In this document: in pieces, positions 1 through 10,047 of the stretch
Layout: every line of letters begins with the position of its first letter
Numbering within the stretch: position 1 is the stretch's first letter
Assembly: GCF_029952525.1 (NCBI RefSeq)
Contig: NZ_JASAOF010000010.1
Span: forward strand, 153,511 to 217,510
Length of the DNA: 64,000 nt
Reading direction: 5' to 3'
Source: Saccharopolyspora ipomoeae
Lineage (GTDB): Bacteria > Actinomycetota > Actinomycetes > Mycobacteriales > Pseudonocardiaceae
Notes under the pieces: generated by a model
The model's input: only the letters and a program-made list of their open reading frames with translations
What the model was told of the DNA's origin: nothing
Database searches by the model: none
Program-made: the position numbers and the translations under genes

Positions 1-2
1 AG

Positions 3-377
3 CGCTCCGCCGAGGTGCTGCGCGCGGTGGCCGCGGCGCACCGCGTCGACGTCGAGGTCGACTACCGGCCGGGATACCCGCCGACCAGCACCGACGCCGA
101 GGAGACGGCCTTCGCCGACCGCACCATCCGCGAGCTCTTCGGCGAGGAGCGGCAGCAGACCCTGGTGAACCCGCTGTCGGGCTCGGAGGACTTCTGCCGC
201 GTGCTCGACGAGGTGCCCGGCAGCTTCATCGGCCTCGGCGCGGTTCCGGAGGGCATCGACCCGGACTCCGCCGACTACAACCACTCGCCGACAGCGCTGT
301 TCGACGACGCGGTGCTCGCCGACGGCGCCACCGCCTACGCCGAACTCGCCCTGGCCCGCACCCACGTGGGGAGATGA
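3..377 (+). CDS. M20-family amidohydrolase, C-terminal part (5' end outside window)
   Basis: This is the 3' end of a metal-dependent amidohydrolase or deacylase of the M20 (hippurate hydrolase/IAA-amino-acid hydrolase) type. The reading frame is open from the first bases, so the gene starts upstream of the window. The visible part contains the conserved block SGSEDF, where the acidic residue follows the family's late metal-binding region, then a 'FIGLGA' strand and the NHSPTALFDD segment typical of the C-terminal catalytic lobe. It ends in a TGA overlapping the ATG of the MHS transporter, so the two are translationally coupled. This suggests that the transporter imports the amide or conjugate the enzyme hydrolyses. 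The substrate cannot be read from the sequence. Confidence 0.85.
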   Translation, partial: RSAEVLRAVAAAHRVDVEVDYRPGYPPTSTDAEETAFADRTIRELFGEERQQTLVNPLSGSEDFCRVLDEVPGSFIGLGAVPEGIDPDSADYNHSPTALFDDAVLADGATAYAELALARTHVGR

Positions 378-1666
378 TCATGACCAACTCCGTGCCCCGG
401 CCGGTGCGCCGCAAGGCGGTGCTCGCGGCTTCCATCGGCAACTTCATCGAGTGGTTCGAGTTCGGGCTCTACGGGTTCTTCGCCGCCGCGATCGCGGCGA
501 ACTTCTTCCCGGGCAGCAACAGCCTGATCGCCACCTTCGCCGCGTTCGGCGTGTCGTTCGTGCTGCGCCCGCTGGGCGCGCTGATCTTCGGCCACTACGG
601 CGACCGGATGGGGCGGCGCACCACGCTGTCGATCTCCATCATCGGCATGTCGGTGGCCACCTTCATCATCGGCCTGCTGCCCACCTACGACGGGATCGGC
701 CTGGCGGCTCCGATCCTGCTGGTGATCGCCCGCGTGGTGCAGGGCTTCTCCGCGGGTGGCGAGTTCGGCGGCGCGACGGCGTTCATGGTCGAGTACGCGC
801 CGCGCAACCGGCGCACCTTCTACGGCAGCTGGCAGATGTTCACCCAGTACGCGGCCACGCTCGTGGCCACCGTGATCGGCGCGCTGCTGTCGCTGGCGCT
901 GACGCCCGAGGCGCTCACCGAGTGGGGCTGGCGGATCCCGTTCCTGATCACCCTGCCGCTGGGTGCGATCGGGCTGTACCTGCGGCTGAAGTTGGACGAG
1001 ACCCCTGAGTTCCAGGCCGAATCCGCCGAGGACAGCGGCGCTCCGCTGCTGATCACCCTGCGGGAGCACTGGCCCAACGTGCTCAAGGTGATCGGTCTGA
1101 TCATCTCCGGTACGACGTGCACCTACATGGTCCAGGCGTTCTGGCCGGCGTTCCTGGTGAAGAACCTGCACATCCCGCAGGTGGACATGTTCAGCGCGAT
1201 GCTGGTGGGCATCGCCGCGCTTCTGCTGACCTGCCCGGCCTGGGCGCTGCTGGCCGACCGCATCGGACGGCGCAAACCGTTCCTGATCGCCACCCCGCTG
1301 GCGCTGATGGCGCTGGCCGTGCCGATGTACCAGCTGATCCTCTCCGGCGAGTTCGCGCTGATCACGCTCGCGTACGTGCTGCTGGGGCTGCTGATGGCGC
1401 CGAGCCTGGCGGCGATCTCCACGGCGATCGCCGAGGCGTTCCCGACCAAGGTGCGCTACAGCGGGCTGTCGCTGGCCTACAGCGCCGCGGTGTCGATCTT
1501 CGGCGGATCGACGCCGCTGATCCTGTCCACGCTCGTGGAATCCACCGGCAACCCGATGGCCCCGGCCTACTACCTCATCGGAGTCGCCGCGGTCTCGGTG
1601 CTGTCGGCGGTCCTGCTGGCCGACACCGCCCGCGCACCCGCACCGGTGGAGGCCGTGCCCGCCTGA
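374..1666 (+). CDS. MHS-family MFS transporter
   Basis: A 430-aa major facilitator of the metabolite:H+ symporter (MHS; ProP/ShiA/KgtP-like) group, an inner-membrane importer of organic acids or zwitterions. About 12 hydrophobic segments can be followed. The family signature between segments 2 and 3 is visible as GHYGDRMGRR, and the N-terminus carries 'GNFIEWFEFGLYG', typical of MHS proteins. The start codon overlaps the stop of the upstream amidohydrolase; a second ATG lies two codons downstream. Coupling to the hydrolase suggests uptake of its substrate. A GC-rich inverted repeat just after the stop (near 1677-1695) may act as a terminator. Confidence 0.88.
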   Translation: MIMTNSVPRPVRRKAVLAASIGNFIEWFEFGLYGFFAAAIAANFFPGSNSLIATFAAFGVSFVLRPLGALIFGHYGDRMGRRTTLSISIIGMSVATFIIGLLPTYDGIGLAAPILLVIARVVQGFSAGGEFGGATAFMVEYAPRNRRTFYGSWQMFTQYAATLVATVIGALLSLALTPEALTEWGWRIPFLITLPLGAIGLYLRLKLDETPEFQAESAEDSGAPLLITLREHWPNVLKVIGLIISGTTCTYMVQAFWPAFLVKNLHIPQVDMFSAMLVGIAALLLTCPAWALLADRIGRRKPFLIATPLALMALAVPMYQLILSGEFALITLAYVLLGLLMAPSLAAISTAIAEAFPTKVRYSGLSLAYSAAVSIFGGSTPLILSTLVESTGNPMAPAYYLIGVAAVSVLSAVLLADTARAPAPVEAVPA

Positions 1667-1724
1667 CGCGCCGGTCGTCCCGCCGAGCTTGGCGGGAGCG
1701 CGGTCGGCAGTGGACGATCGGGGC

Positions 1725-2702
1725 ATGGCCGGTGAGTACGAACGGGACATGAACTACGTCAAGACGCGGATCACCGCGGACGGGCGGGACGGATATCCGG
1801 TGGAGCCCGGGCGCTACCGCTTGGTGGTGGCCCGGGCCTGCCCGTGGGCGAACCGCGCCGTCATCGTGCGGCGGCTGCTCGGGCTGGAACCGGTGCTGTC
1901 GATGGGCATCGCCGGTCCCACCCACGACCAGCGCAGCTGGCGCTTCGACCTCGACCCCGGCGGGCGCGATCCGGTGCTGGGCATCGAGCGGTTGCAGGAG
2001 GCGTTCCTGGCGCGCTTCCCCGACTACGCCAAGGGCATCACGGTCCCGGCGATCGTCGACATCCCCAGCGGTCAGGTCGTCACCAACGACTTCCCGCAGA
2101 TCACGCTCGACCTGTCCAGCGAGTGGCGCGAGCACCACCGGCCCGGCGCACCCGACCTCTACCCGGAGGACCTGCGCGGCGAGATCGATGAGATCGGCGA
2201 CCTGGTGTTCCGGGTCAACAACGGCGTCTACAAGACCGGTTTCGCCCGGACCCAGGGAGCCCACGAGAAGGCCTTCACCGACCTTTTCGAAGCCCTGGAC
2301 CAGCTCTCCGACCGGTTGGCAGGGCAGCGCTACCTCGTGGGCGACACCATCACCGAGGCCGACGTGCACCTGTTCCCGACGCTGGTGCGGTTCGACGCCG
2401 TCTACCACGGGCACTTCAAGTGCAACCGGCACAAGATCACCGAGATGCCGGTGCTGCGGGACTACACGCGAGACCTGTTCCAGACACCGGGTTTCGGCGA
2501 CACGATCCACTTCCCGCAGATCAAGGAGCACTACTACGTGGTGCACCGCAACCTCAACCCGTCCGGCATCGTCCCGGCAGGTCCGGACTTGTCCGACCTC
2601 CTGCACCCGCACGGCCGGGACCGCTTGGGCGGCCGCCCCTTCGGCAACGGCACCCCACCCGGCCCGCCGCCTGAGTCCGAGCGCGTCCCGGACTTGGTGT
2701 GA
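1725..2702 (+). CDS. Glutathionyl-hydroquinone reductase-like (Xi-class GST family) protein
   Basis: About 325 residues of the ECM4/YqjG-like family. Members reduce S-thiol-hydroquinone conjugates through an N-terminal thioredoxin-fold cysteine. The signature 'ACPWANR' at about residues 38-44 supplies the reactive cysteine (C39), and the C-terminal all-helical GST domain contains 'GDTITEADVHLFPTLVRFD', characteristic of the family. Actinomycetes use mycothiol, so the physiological thiol may not be glutathione. The start is uncertain: ATG 1725 is chosen over a TTG at 1689, and ATG 1749 is also possible. The C-terminal 25 residues are proline- and glycine-rich and probably disordered. It is monocistronic. 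Confidence 0.85.
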   Translation: MAGEYERDMNYVKTRITADGRDGYPVEPGRYRLVVARACPWANRAVIVRRLLGLEPVLSMGIAGPTHDQRSWRFDLDPGGRDPVLGIERLQEAFLARFPDYAKGITVPAIVDIPSGQVVTNDFPQITLDLSSEWREHHRPGAPDLYPEDLRGEIDEIGDLVFRVNNGVYKTGFARTQGAHEKAFTDLFEALDQLSDRLAGQRYLVGDTITEADVHLFPTLVRFDAVYHGHFKCNRHKITEMPVLRDYTRDLFQTPGFGDTIHFPQIKEHYYVVHRNLNPSGIVPAGPDLSDLLHPHGRDRLGGRPFGNGTPPGPPPESERVPDLV

Positions 2703-2713
2703 GGGTCCGGCAT

Positions 2714-2788
2714 CGGGACAGTTTTAGCCATAATTGTCCGGACAAAACGGACATTGATCATGGGTGATTATGGCTAAAACCGTCCCGC
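2714..2788. repeat. Nested inverted repeat between convergent genes
   Basis: About 20-bp arms of the form GGGAC-GTTTTAGCCATAAT flank a second, inner inverted repeat (TGTCCG...CGGACA, including palindromic TGTCCGGACA). It lies between the end of the reductase gene and the end of the leftward acyl-CoA synthetase gene, so it could act as a bidirectional terminator, but it has no clean T-run. The low GC of the arms is unlike the surrounding DNA. Arms beginning GGGACAGTTTT also appear in the palindrome at 5979. Confidence 0.7.
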
Positions 2789-2798
2789 TGCCCAGGAC

Positions 2799-4490
2799 TC
2801 AGCTCTTGAGGTCGGGGAACTGGTCGTCGCGCCACTCGGTCGGGTGCGTGCTCTCGTCCTCCTCGCGGGCGCGGAGCTCCACGCGGCGGATCTTGCCGGA
2901 GATCGTCTTCGGCAGCTCGAAGAACTCCACCCGCCGAACCCGCTGGTACGGCGCGAGGTGCTCGCGCGCGTAGCGCAGGATCTCGAACGCCGTGGACTCG
3001 TCGGCCTCGTGCCCGGGCGCGAGCGCGATGTAGGCCTTGGGCACCGCGAGCCGCACCGGGTCCGGCGCCGGGACCACGGCCGCCTCCGCCACCGCCGGGT
3101 GCTCGATGAGCACCGACTCCAGCTCGAACGGGCTGATCTTGTAGTCGCTGGCCTTGAACACGTCGTCGGTGCGCCCGACGTAGGTGATGTAGCCGTCGGC
3201 GTCGATCGTGGCGACGTCACCGGTGTGGTAGTAGCCGTCGGCCATCGCCGCGTCGTTGCGCTCGGAGTCGTCGCGGTAGCCGGTCATCAGCGACAGCGGC
3301 TCCTGCGAGAGGTCCAGGCAGATCTCGCCCTCCCCGGTGCCCGCCACCGGCTGACCCGTGGCCGGGTCGACCAGCACCACCGGCACGCCCGGCAGCGCGC
3401 GGCCCATCGAACCGGGCCGCACCTCCGAACCGGGCGTGTTGGCGACCTGCGCGCTGGTCTCGGTCTGCCCGAACCCGTCCCGCAGCGTCAGCCCCCACGC
3501 GCGCCGGACCTGGTCGATGACCTCCGGGTTGAGCGGCTCGCCGGCCCCGATGACCTCGCGCAGCGTCCCGGGGCGTTCGCCGAGGTCGGAGTTGATGAGC
3601 ATCCGCCACACCGTCGGCGGCGCGCAGAACGTCGTGACCTCCTGCTCCCGGAGCCGTCCCAGCAGCATCGCCGGGTCGAAGCGGCGGTAGTTGACCACCA
3701 GGATCGTGGCCTCGGCGATCCACGGCGCGAAGAAGCACGACCACGCGTGCTTGGCCCAGCCGGGCGAGGAGATGTTGAGGTGCACGTCGCCGGGCTGCAG
3801 GCCCAGGAAGTACATCGTCGTCAGGTGCCCGACGGGGTAGGAGATCTGGGTGTGCTCGACGAGCTTGGGCCGCGACGTCGTGCCGGAGGTGAAGTAGTAC
3901 AGCAGCGGGTCGCCCGGAGCGGTCCCCGGGTGATCCACCGGCGAGGCGGGCAGCTTCGCGGCCTCGCGCAGGTCGGCCCACCCGTCGGCCGGGCCGACGC
4001 TGATCCGCCCGTAGTCGCCGGGCACCTCGGCGAACTTGCCCGTGTCCTCGGCGTTGGCGATGACGTGCTCGGCGCCGCTGCGCGCGATCCGGTCGATCAG
4101 CTCGGCGGGCCCGACGGCGGTCGTGGTCGGGACGATCACCGCGCCCAGCTTCATGATCGCCAGCATCGACTCCCACAGCTCGACCTGGTTGCCGAGCATG
4201 AGCACCACCGGGTCGCCCTGGCGGACGCCCCGGTCGGACAGCCACGCGGCGAGGCGGTCGGAGGCGGCGGCCATCTCGGCGAAGCTGCGCCGCAGCTCGG
4301 AGCCGTCCTCCTCGACGATCACGAGCGCGGGGTGGTCGTTGCCTCGTGCGATCGCGTCGAACCAGTCGATCGCCCAGTTGAACCGGTCGCCCAGCTCCGG
4401 CCAGCGGAACTCGGTGACCGCCCGCGCGTGCTCACCGCGCAGCCCCAGGAGCTGGTCGCGACTTTCCCGGTAGGCGCCGGTGACGTCCAT
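2799..4490 (-). CDS. AMP-forming acyl-CoA synthetase
   Basis: A 563-aa member of the ANL superfamily, close to acetyl-CoA or medium-chain acyl-CoA synthetases. It would activate a carboxylic acid with ATP to acyl-AMP and then acyl-CoA in the cytosol. Visible motifs are the phosphate-binding loop TSGTTSRPK (about 201-209), GQTET (341-345), TGD (423-425), and the C-terminal catalytic lysine in 'PKTISGKIRR' (K533). The start is ATG 4490 with the ribosome site AAGGGG, rather than an upstream extension lacking family similarity. It is divergent from a GAF-LuxR regulator across 139 bp. That regulator probably controls it. The acyl specificity is not evident. Confidence 0.92.
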   Translation of the reverse strand: MDVTGAYRESRDQLLGLRGEHARAVTEFRWPELGDRFNWAIDWFDAIARGNDHPALVIVEEDGSELRRSFAEMAAASDRLAAWLSDRGVRQGDPVVLMLGNQVELWESMLAIMKLGAVIVPTTTAVGPAELIDRIARSGAEHVIANAEDTGKFAEVPGDYGRISVGPADGWADLREAAKLPASPVDHPGTAPGDPLLYYFTSGTTSRPKLVEHTQISYPVGHLTTMYFLGLQPGDVHLNISSPGWAKHAWSCFFAPWIAEATILVVNYRRFDPAMLLGRLREQEVTTFCAPPTVWRMLINSDLGERPGTLREVIGAGEPLNPEVIDQVRRAWGLTLRDGFGQTETSAQVANTPGSEVRPGSMGRALPGVPVVLVDPATGQPVAGTGEGEICLDLSQEPLSLMTGYRDDSERNDAAMADGYYHTGDVATIDADGYITYVGRTDDVFKASDYKISPFELESVLIEHPAVAEAAVVPAPDPVRLAVPKAYIALAPGHEADESTAFEILRYAREHLAPYQRVRRVEFFELPKTISGKIRRVELRAREEDESTHPTEWRDDQFPDLKS

Positions 4491-4629
4491 GCGGATCCCC
4501 TTCGAGTGCGACGACGCTGTCGGTGAGCAGGGTGCACCGACCACCGGGTCGGACACTACCCACACATGGGGGTAGCGCGATCGTGTGCTCACCGGATATT
4601 CCAGCGTGATGCACCGGCGGGGAGGGCGC

Positions 4630-5418
4630 ATGGACGACGACGTCGCGGCGGCCGAGTGGATCGATCGGCTGCTGCCGGAGCGGCTGCGCTGGCTGGCGCG
4701 TTCGACCGGCATCCCGGTGGTGTTCGGCGGCGGCACGTCGACGACACCGGAACGCCTGGTCATCGGCCGGTTGCGTGGCACGTTCGGGACTGGTTTGCGC
4801 GGTCTGGAGGTCGGTTCCGGCAGCGGCTTGGGCGGCCGGGTGCTGCGGGACCGCGCCGCGCACCGGGTCGAGGACTACGCCCGCACCGCCGACATCACCC
4901 ACGAGTATGACCCGATCGTGGTCAGCCAGGAGCGGCTGACGTCGGTGTTCGCCCTGCCGATCACGATCGGCGAGTCGGTCCGCGGCGTCCTCTACGGCGC
5001 CGCCCGCGACCACCGGCCGGTCGGCGACCGCGCCCTGCGCACGGCCGAGGTCGCCGCCGCGCAACTCGCCCGGGACGTCGAGGAGCGCCTGCGCCCCGAT
5101 CCGGGCCTGGCGGGTGATCCGCTGGCCGAGCTCGCCGCCGTCATCGCCGAGACCGGGGACGACGCCCTGCGCGCCCGCCTCACCCGCATCCACCGCCGGC
5201 TCGCCGGCGACGACGCCGCTCCGGCGATCACCCTCGCACCCCGCGAGCTCGAAGCCCTCCGCCTGGTGGAGATCGGCGCCTCCAACGTCGAGATCGCCGC
5301 CCGCCTCGGCCTCAGCCCCGAGACGGTCAAGACCTACCTCCGCAACGCCACCCGAAAACTCGGAGTCCGAAACCGCACAGCAGCAGTCCACGAAGCCCGC
5401 AAAGCGGGTCTTCTGTAG
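4630..5418 (+). CDS. GAF-domain LuxR-type transcriptional regulator
   Basis: A 262-aa regulator with an N-terminal GAF-like sensor (about residues 20-150) and a C-terminal LuxR-type helix-turn-helix starting at 'LAPRELEALRLV' with the recognition region 'NVEIAARLGLSPETVKTYL'. This architecture matches helper-activator regulators of acyl-CoA and acetate metabolism in actinomycetes, such as the RamA type. ATG 4630 follows a good GGGGAGGG site; an ATG 45 bp upstream is less convincing. It is divergent from the acyl-CoA synthetase, its most likely target. The ligand is unknown. Confidence 0.87.
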   Translation: MDDDVAAAEWIDRLLPERLRWLARSTGIPVVFGGGTSTTPERLVIGRLRGTFGTGLRGLEVGSGSGLGGRVLRDRAAHRVEDYARTADITHEYDPIVVSQERLTSVFALPITIGESVRGVLYGAARDHRPVGDRALRTAEVAAAQLARDVEERLRPDPGLAGDPLAELAAVIAETGDDALRARLTRIHRRLAGDDAAPAITLAPRELEALRLVEIGASNVEIAARLGLSPETVKTYLRNATRKLGVRNRTAAVHEARKAGLL

Positions 5419-5457
5419 TGCGGGGGCCGATTCCGATCAGAACCGGTCCTGGCTCGA

Positions 5458-5655
5458 TCATTCCGTTTGCGTCCCGTCGATGACCTGTGCGGGGAGTGGC
5501 CGCTGTCGCAGCGCTGCTGCGAGTTCGTCGAGCACCTCGGCCGTGGAGTCCCGATCGGCTCGGGTGCACTGGTGGCCCGCGAGTTGGTAGGCGACCTCGT
5601 CGAGGAGCCGTTGGGTCTTGCGGACCAGCACCGCGAGTCGGCGTTCGGGCGTCAT
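5458..5655 (-). CDS. Small hypothetical protein (65 aa)
   Basis: A short helical, charged protein beginning MTPERRLAVLVRKTQ, with regular leucine/alanine heptad-like spacing ('LLDEVAYQLAG', 'EVLDELAAALRQRP'). No family could be named with confidence. The protein-like composition and the contrast with the nonsense extension upstream in the same frame argue that only the last 65 codons are real. It lies antiparallel to, and just upstream of, the decayed regulator fragment at 5690-5960. Its role is unknown. Confidence 0.5.
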   Translation of the reverse strand: MTPERRLAVLVRKTQRLLDEVAYQLAGHQCTRADRDSTAEVLDELAAALRQRPLPAQVIDGTQTE

Positions 5656-5689
5656 CGCCGACTCCAAGCGGACGCGGTCGTCGCACCGG

Positions 5690-5960
5690 GAGCGCCGACC
5701 TCGTCCAGCGCATGGCCCGATGCGCGCGAAGCGACGTGCGTCGTCACGCCGTGGGTCTGCTCTCCGAACTCCACCAATACCTCGGGTGGTTGAGCATGCC
5801 GGTGAACCGCTGGGACGCTTCGAAGGTTCACCTGGATCGAGCAGCGGTGCTGGCTCTGGAAGCCGACGACGCGCACCGGTTGGTGACCGCACTGAGTCCA
5901 GGCGCACCGCGCGATGCGACAGGACGACCTGACTGCCGCTACCGCAGGCCGGATCAGACG
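5690..5960 (+). pseudogene. Remnant of an XRE/TPR-type regulator (frameshifted)
   Basis: The forward strand encodes a recognisable slice of the tetratricopeptide part of actinomycete XRE regulators: 'VGLLSELHQYLGWLSM', then 'HLDRAAVLALEADDAHRLV'. The expected continuation 'HRAMRQDDLTAAT' is present, but in another frame, so there is a frameshift near 5900. No helix-turn-helix part, start codon or full-length frame remains. It is therefore a decayed fragment, followed at once by a 32-bp perfect palindrome. Confidence 0.6.
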
Positions 5961-5978
5961 ATCGGTGCGGTCGCATGA

Positions 5979-6010
5979 GTGGGGACAGTTTTCATGAAAA
6001 CTGTCCCCAC
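5979..6010. repeat. 32-bp perfect palindrome
   Basis: Each 16-base half reads GTGGGGACAGTTTTCA, giving a perfect palindrome centred on TTTTCATGAAAA. It follows the regulator remnant and lies upstream of two further copies of the TTTTCATGAAAA core. It could be a regulator target, a bidirectional terminator-like hairpin, or the end of a small mobile repeat. Confidence 0.8.
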
Positions 6011-6061
6011 ACCTAGGGCCACGGGACTCCCCTGAGGGGGCTCCGTCCCCAGGAGAGACGA

Positions 6062-6119
6062 AGTTTTCATGAAAACCTCCCGTCCTGAGACAGAGCGCAG
6101 TTTTCATGAAAACTTCCCC
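6062..6119. repeat. Two more TTTTCATGAAAA palindromes
   Basis: Cores AGTTTTCATGAAAAC occur around 6063-6077 and again around 6102-6116, about 40 bp apart. They share the 12-bp core with the perfect palindrome at 5979. They lie just downstream of the leftward SDR gene's stop codon, so they may form hairpins at its 3' end. The arms diverge outside the core, which suggests a degenerate repeat family rather than one duplicated operator. Confidence 0.7.
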
Positions 6120-6134
6120 CACCCACGAGACGGG

Positions 6135-6863
6135 TCACATGTGGCGTCCGCCGGTGACTTCGAGGACCGCGCCCGTCATGTAGCTGGACATGTCGCTGGC
6201 GAGGAAGGTGGCGACGTCGGCCACTTCGTCCGCCGTGCCGGTGCGGCCCATCGGGATTTCCGCGAGCTTCTGGTCCTTGACGTGGTCGGGCATCACTTCG
6301 GTCATCGGGGTTTCGATGAAGCCGGGCTGGATCGCGTTGACGCGGACGTTCTTGGACGCGACTTCCTTGGCGGCGGCCTTGGTGAGGCCGACGATGCCCG
6401 CTTTGGCGGCGGAGTAGTTGGTCTGGCCGATGAAGCCGACCTTGCCGGAGATCGACGACAGGTTGATGATCGAGCCGCCACCTGCTTCGCGCATGATGCC
6501 CGCGGCTTGGCTGGTGCCGTTCCAGCAGCCGCGCAGGTGGACTCGGATGACCTCGTCGAACTGGTCCTCGGTCATCTTGCGCATGGTCGCGTCGCGGGTG
6601 ATGCCGGCGTTGTTGACCATGATGTCGAGCGAGCCGAAGCGGTCGGTGGCGGCGTCGAGCAGTCGGGACACGTCTTCGCTGGAGGTGACGTCGCAGCGGA
6701 TTCCGAACGCCTCGGTGGGCAGGGATTCGGCGGCGCCGCGGGCGGTGTCCTCGGCGAGATCACCGATGACGATTCGGGCGCCGTGCGAGGCGAACCGGCG
6801 GGCGATGGCCAGACCGATGCCCTGGGCGGCTCCGGTGATGACGGCGGTGCGTCCGGACAGCAT
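6135..6863 (-). CDS. FabG-like short-chain dehydrogenase (3-oxoacyl reductase type)
   Basis: A 242-aa classical SDR that probably reduces a 3-oxoacyl-thioester, or oxidises a 3-hydroxyacyl-thioester, with NAD(P)H. The cofactor loop TGAAQGIG is at about residues 10-17, NNAG near 90, and the catalytic Ser-Tyr-Lys is seen in '[10 protein letters not shown]' and 'YSAAK'. The C-terminal 'LEVTGGRHM' is typical. ATG 6863 has a good AGAGGAAA site; a GTG at 6893 overlaps the stop of the upstream acyl-CoA dehydrogenase and would also work. The pair forms a two-gene operon for beta-oxidation-type chemistry. Confidence 0.9.
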   Translation of the reverse strand: MLSGRTAVITGAAQGIGLAIARRFASHGARIVIGDLAEDTARGAAESLPTEAFGIRCDVTSSEDVSRLLDAATDRFGSLDIMVNNAGITRDATMRKMTEDQFDEVIRVHLRGCWNGTSQAAGIMREAGGGSIINLSSISGKVGFIGQTNYSAAKAGIVGLTKAAAKEVASKNVRVNAIQPGFIETPMTEVMPDHVKDQKLAEIPMGRTGTADEVADVATFLASDMSSYMTGAVLEVTGGRHM

Positions 6864-6889
6864 GGGTTTCCTCTCTGCGGGAGCGGTGG

Positions 6890-8077
<1,188 letters not shown>

Positions 8078-8080
8078 GGA

Positions 8081-9460
8081 TCACCCGGAGTCCATCCGAC
8101 CGGGCCGGAATCCCGCGACGATGAGCGCGCTGAGCACCAGCGGCAGCGAGGCCCACAGCGCCGCCGCGGTGTAGCCGCTCTGGGCGGGGAGCAGCGTTCC
8201 GCTCGGTGTGGCGGTGGTCAGCAGCAATCCGGCCGTGGCGCTGCCGGTGCTGAAGCCGATGCTGCGGGAGATCTGGTTGATCGACAGCACGCTGGCGGTC
8301 TCGCCGTGCGGAACGCCGGTCAGAACGAGTCGAGGCATCACCGACGAGATGCCTCCGACGGCGAAACCGAGCAGCGCGATCGCCCCGAGCACCAGCGGCA
8401 GCGACTGGTCGGCGACGGCGAACAGCAGCGCGGCGGCCAGGGCGATTCCCGTCGAGAGCGCGTAAGTTCCGCGCTCGGCAAGGCGTGAGACCAGCGCGGG
8501 CTGGGCCTTGCCCGCCGCGAACCCCAGCAGGGAGAACGGGATCAGCGCCGCACCGGCCGCCACACTGGGCAAGGCGAACCCGTAGTGCGCCCCTGCGGGC
8601 GTTTGCACGTAGCGGGTGAGCAGGCTGAACAGCAGGTACAAGCCGATCCCCGCGATGAGCATCGCCAGGTTCGCGCGCAGCACCGGGCCTCGAACGAGCA
8701 GGCGCAGGTTCACCAGCGGATCCGGGGTGCGCAGCTCGATGACCGCCCAGCCGACGAGAATCCCGGCCGAACCCGCGAGAACACCTCCGGCCGGCCAGGG
8801 CGGGTCCCACATCGCCGGTTCGGCCACGACGAGCAGGACGCCGAGCGTGCCGAGCGCGAGGAGCGCGGCACCGGGGACGTCGATGCGGGGCCGCGCGCCG
8901 GGCGCCTCGACCGGCAACGCGCGCCAGGCGATCACCAGGGCTGCGGCGGACAGCAGGAACCCGAGACCGTAGGCAGCGCGCAGTCCCGCGACCTGGTCGA
9001 GGAGGCTGATCACGGGGTAGCCGACACCGATTCCGACGGTCGAGGCGACCGACAGCGCCGCGATCGTCGATCCCGAGCGTTCGGGCGGCAGGTGCGCGCG
9101 GGCGACGCTCATCAGAAGTGCACCCACCGCCACTCCGAGCCCCTGCAGACCACGGCCGATCATCAGCGCGGCGAAGGGGAGGGGCAGCGCGGTCAGCAGC
9201 CCGCCCACCACGACCAGGGCGAGCGTGATCAGGATCGTGATTCGCCGGTACGGCCCGCTGCCGAGCCTGCCCAGAACCGGACCGGCGATGGCGCCGGTGA
9301 GCAGCGGCACCGTCAACGTCCACTGGGCGGCGCTCAACGACACGTGCAACCCGGTGGCCACCGGAGTGATCAGCGGCGCCCCGACGCTCCCGATGACCGC
9401 CCCGGCCAACGCCGTGGCCACGAGGGACCGGCTCAGCCTCGTGGTGCCTTCACCGCTCAC
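8081..9460 (-). CDS. MFS transporter (drug-exporter type)
   Basis: A 459-aa multi-pass membrane protein of the major facilitator superfamily with 12-14 hydrophobic segments. The motif-C-like glycine/proline pattern ('VASTVGIGVGYPVISLL') in the fifth segment is characteristic of proton-driven exporters of the DHA2/EmrB type. It ends 3 bp before the acyl-CoA dehydrogenase start, so it could lead that operon. The substrate is unknown. Confidence 0.85.
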   Translation of the reverse strand: MSGEGTTRLSRSLVATALAGAVIGSVGAPLITPVATGLHVSLSAAQWTLTVPLLTGAIAGPVLGRLGSGPYRRITILITLALVVVGGLLTALPLPFAALMIGRGLQGLGVAVGALLMSVARAHLPPERSGSTIAALSVASTVGIGVGYPVISLLDQVAGLRAAYGLGFLLSAAALVIAWRALPVEAPGARPRIDVPGAALLALGTLGVLLVVAEPAMWDPPWPAGGVLAGSAGILVGWAVIELRTPDPLVNLRLLVRGPVLRANLAMLIAGIGLYLLFSLLTRYVQTPAGAHYGFALPSVAAGAALIPFSLLGFAAGKAQPALVSRLAERGTYALSTGIALAAALLFAVADQSLPLVLGAIALLGFAVGGISSVMPRLVLTGVPHGETASVLSINQISRSIGFSTGSATAGLLLTTATPSGTLLPAQSGYTAAALWASLPLVLSALIVAGFRPGRMDSG

Positions 9461-9556
9461 CGGTTCGCCTCGGTCGTGACGTGTTCGAACAGGCCAGCCC
9501 GGATCCCGCGGGTGCTGGCAGACGCGGTTGACAAGCTACCAGTTGCTCACCACCCG

Positions 9557-9991
9557 CTAAACCTGCTCGCTGCCGGTCTTGCGGGCTCGGGTGGCTTCTC
9601 GGGCTGCTTCGTTGGCGTTGCCGGTGGTGGCCGCTCTGGCGGCGAGTTCCCTGTAGGTGAGGGGGTTTCGTTCGAAGTGGCCTTCGTGGGCTGCGATGGC
9701 TTCCTTGCGGGTGCGGTGCTCCGGGTGGCGGGACTCGAAGTCGCGGCGGGTTTCCGCTGCGCGGCGCCAGTGGGTGATCGTGTCGCGGTCGCCGTTGTTG
9801 AGTCCCTCCCAGGACTTCGGGGTCGCGGACAGGTCCGGCGGTGGGGCGGCTCGGCCGTGCATCGCCGGCGACGGCGGGCGGCGTCGGGTCGTCGTGCCGC
9901 AGGCCGGGCAGGGCGGAGCGGGGGAGGACCACGACGGGACCCTCCGCTCGAAGGTGATGCCGCAGGTGCAGGTGTAGTCGTACATCGGCAT
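9557..9991 (-). CDS. FmdB-family zinc-ribbon protein
   Basis: A 144-aa protein with an N-terminal FmdB-type zinc ribbon. The opening MPMYDYTCTCG and 'CPAC' give the two cysteine pairs. The rest is a basic, helical tail. ATG 9991 has the strong site GGAGGAGC. FmdB proteins were first named as putative regulators of formamidase genes; many now look like small zinc-binding accessory proteins. It lies just downstream of the metallo-hydrolase and NDMA-type alcohol dehydrogenase genes on the same strand, a grouping that suggests a role in alcohol or C1 metabolism (inference). Confidence 0.82.
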   Translation of the reverse strand: MPMYDYTCTCGITFERRVPSWSSPAPPCPACGTTTRRRPPSPAMHGRAAPPPDLSATPKSWEGLNNGDRDTITHWRRAAETRRDFESRHPEHRTRKEAIAAHEGHFERNPLTYRELAARAATTGNANEAAREATRARKTGSEQV

Positions 9992-10047
9992 GGCTGCTCC
10001 TCCAGGAGACCGGTCGGCCCCGCGCGCGGGGCCGACCGGGAAGCGCG

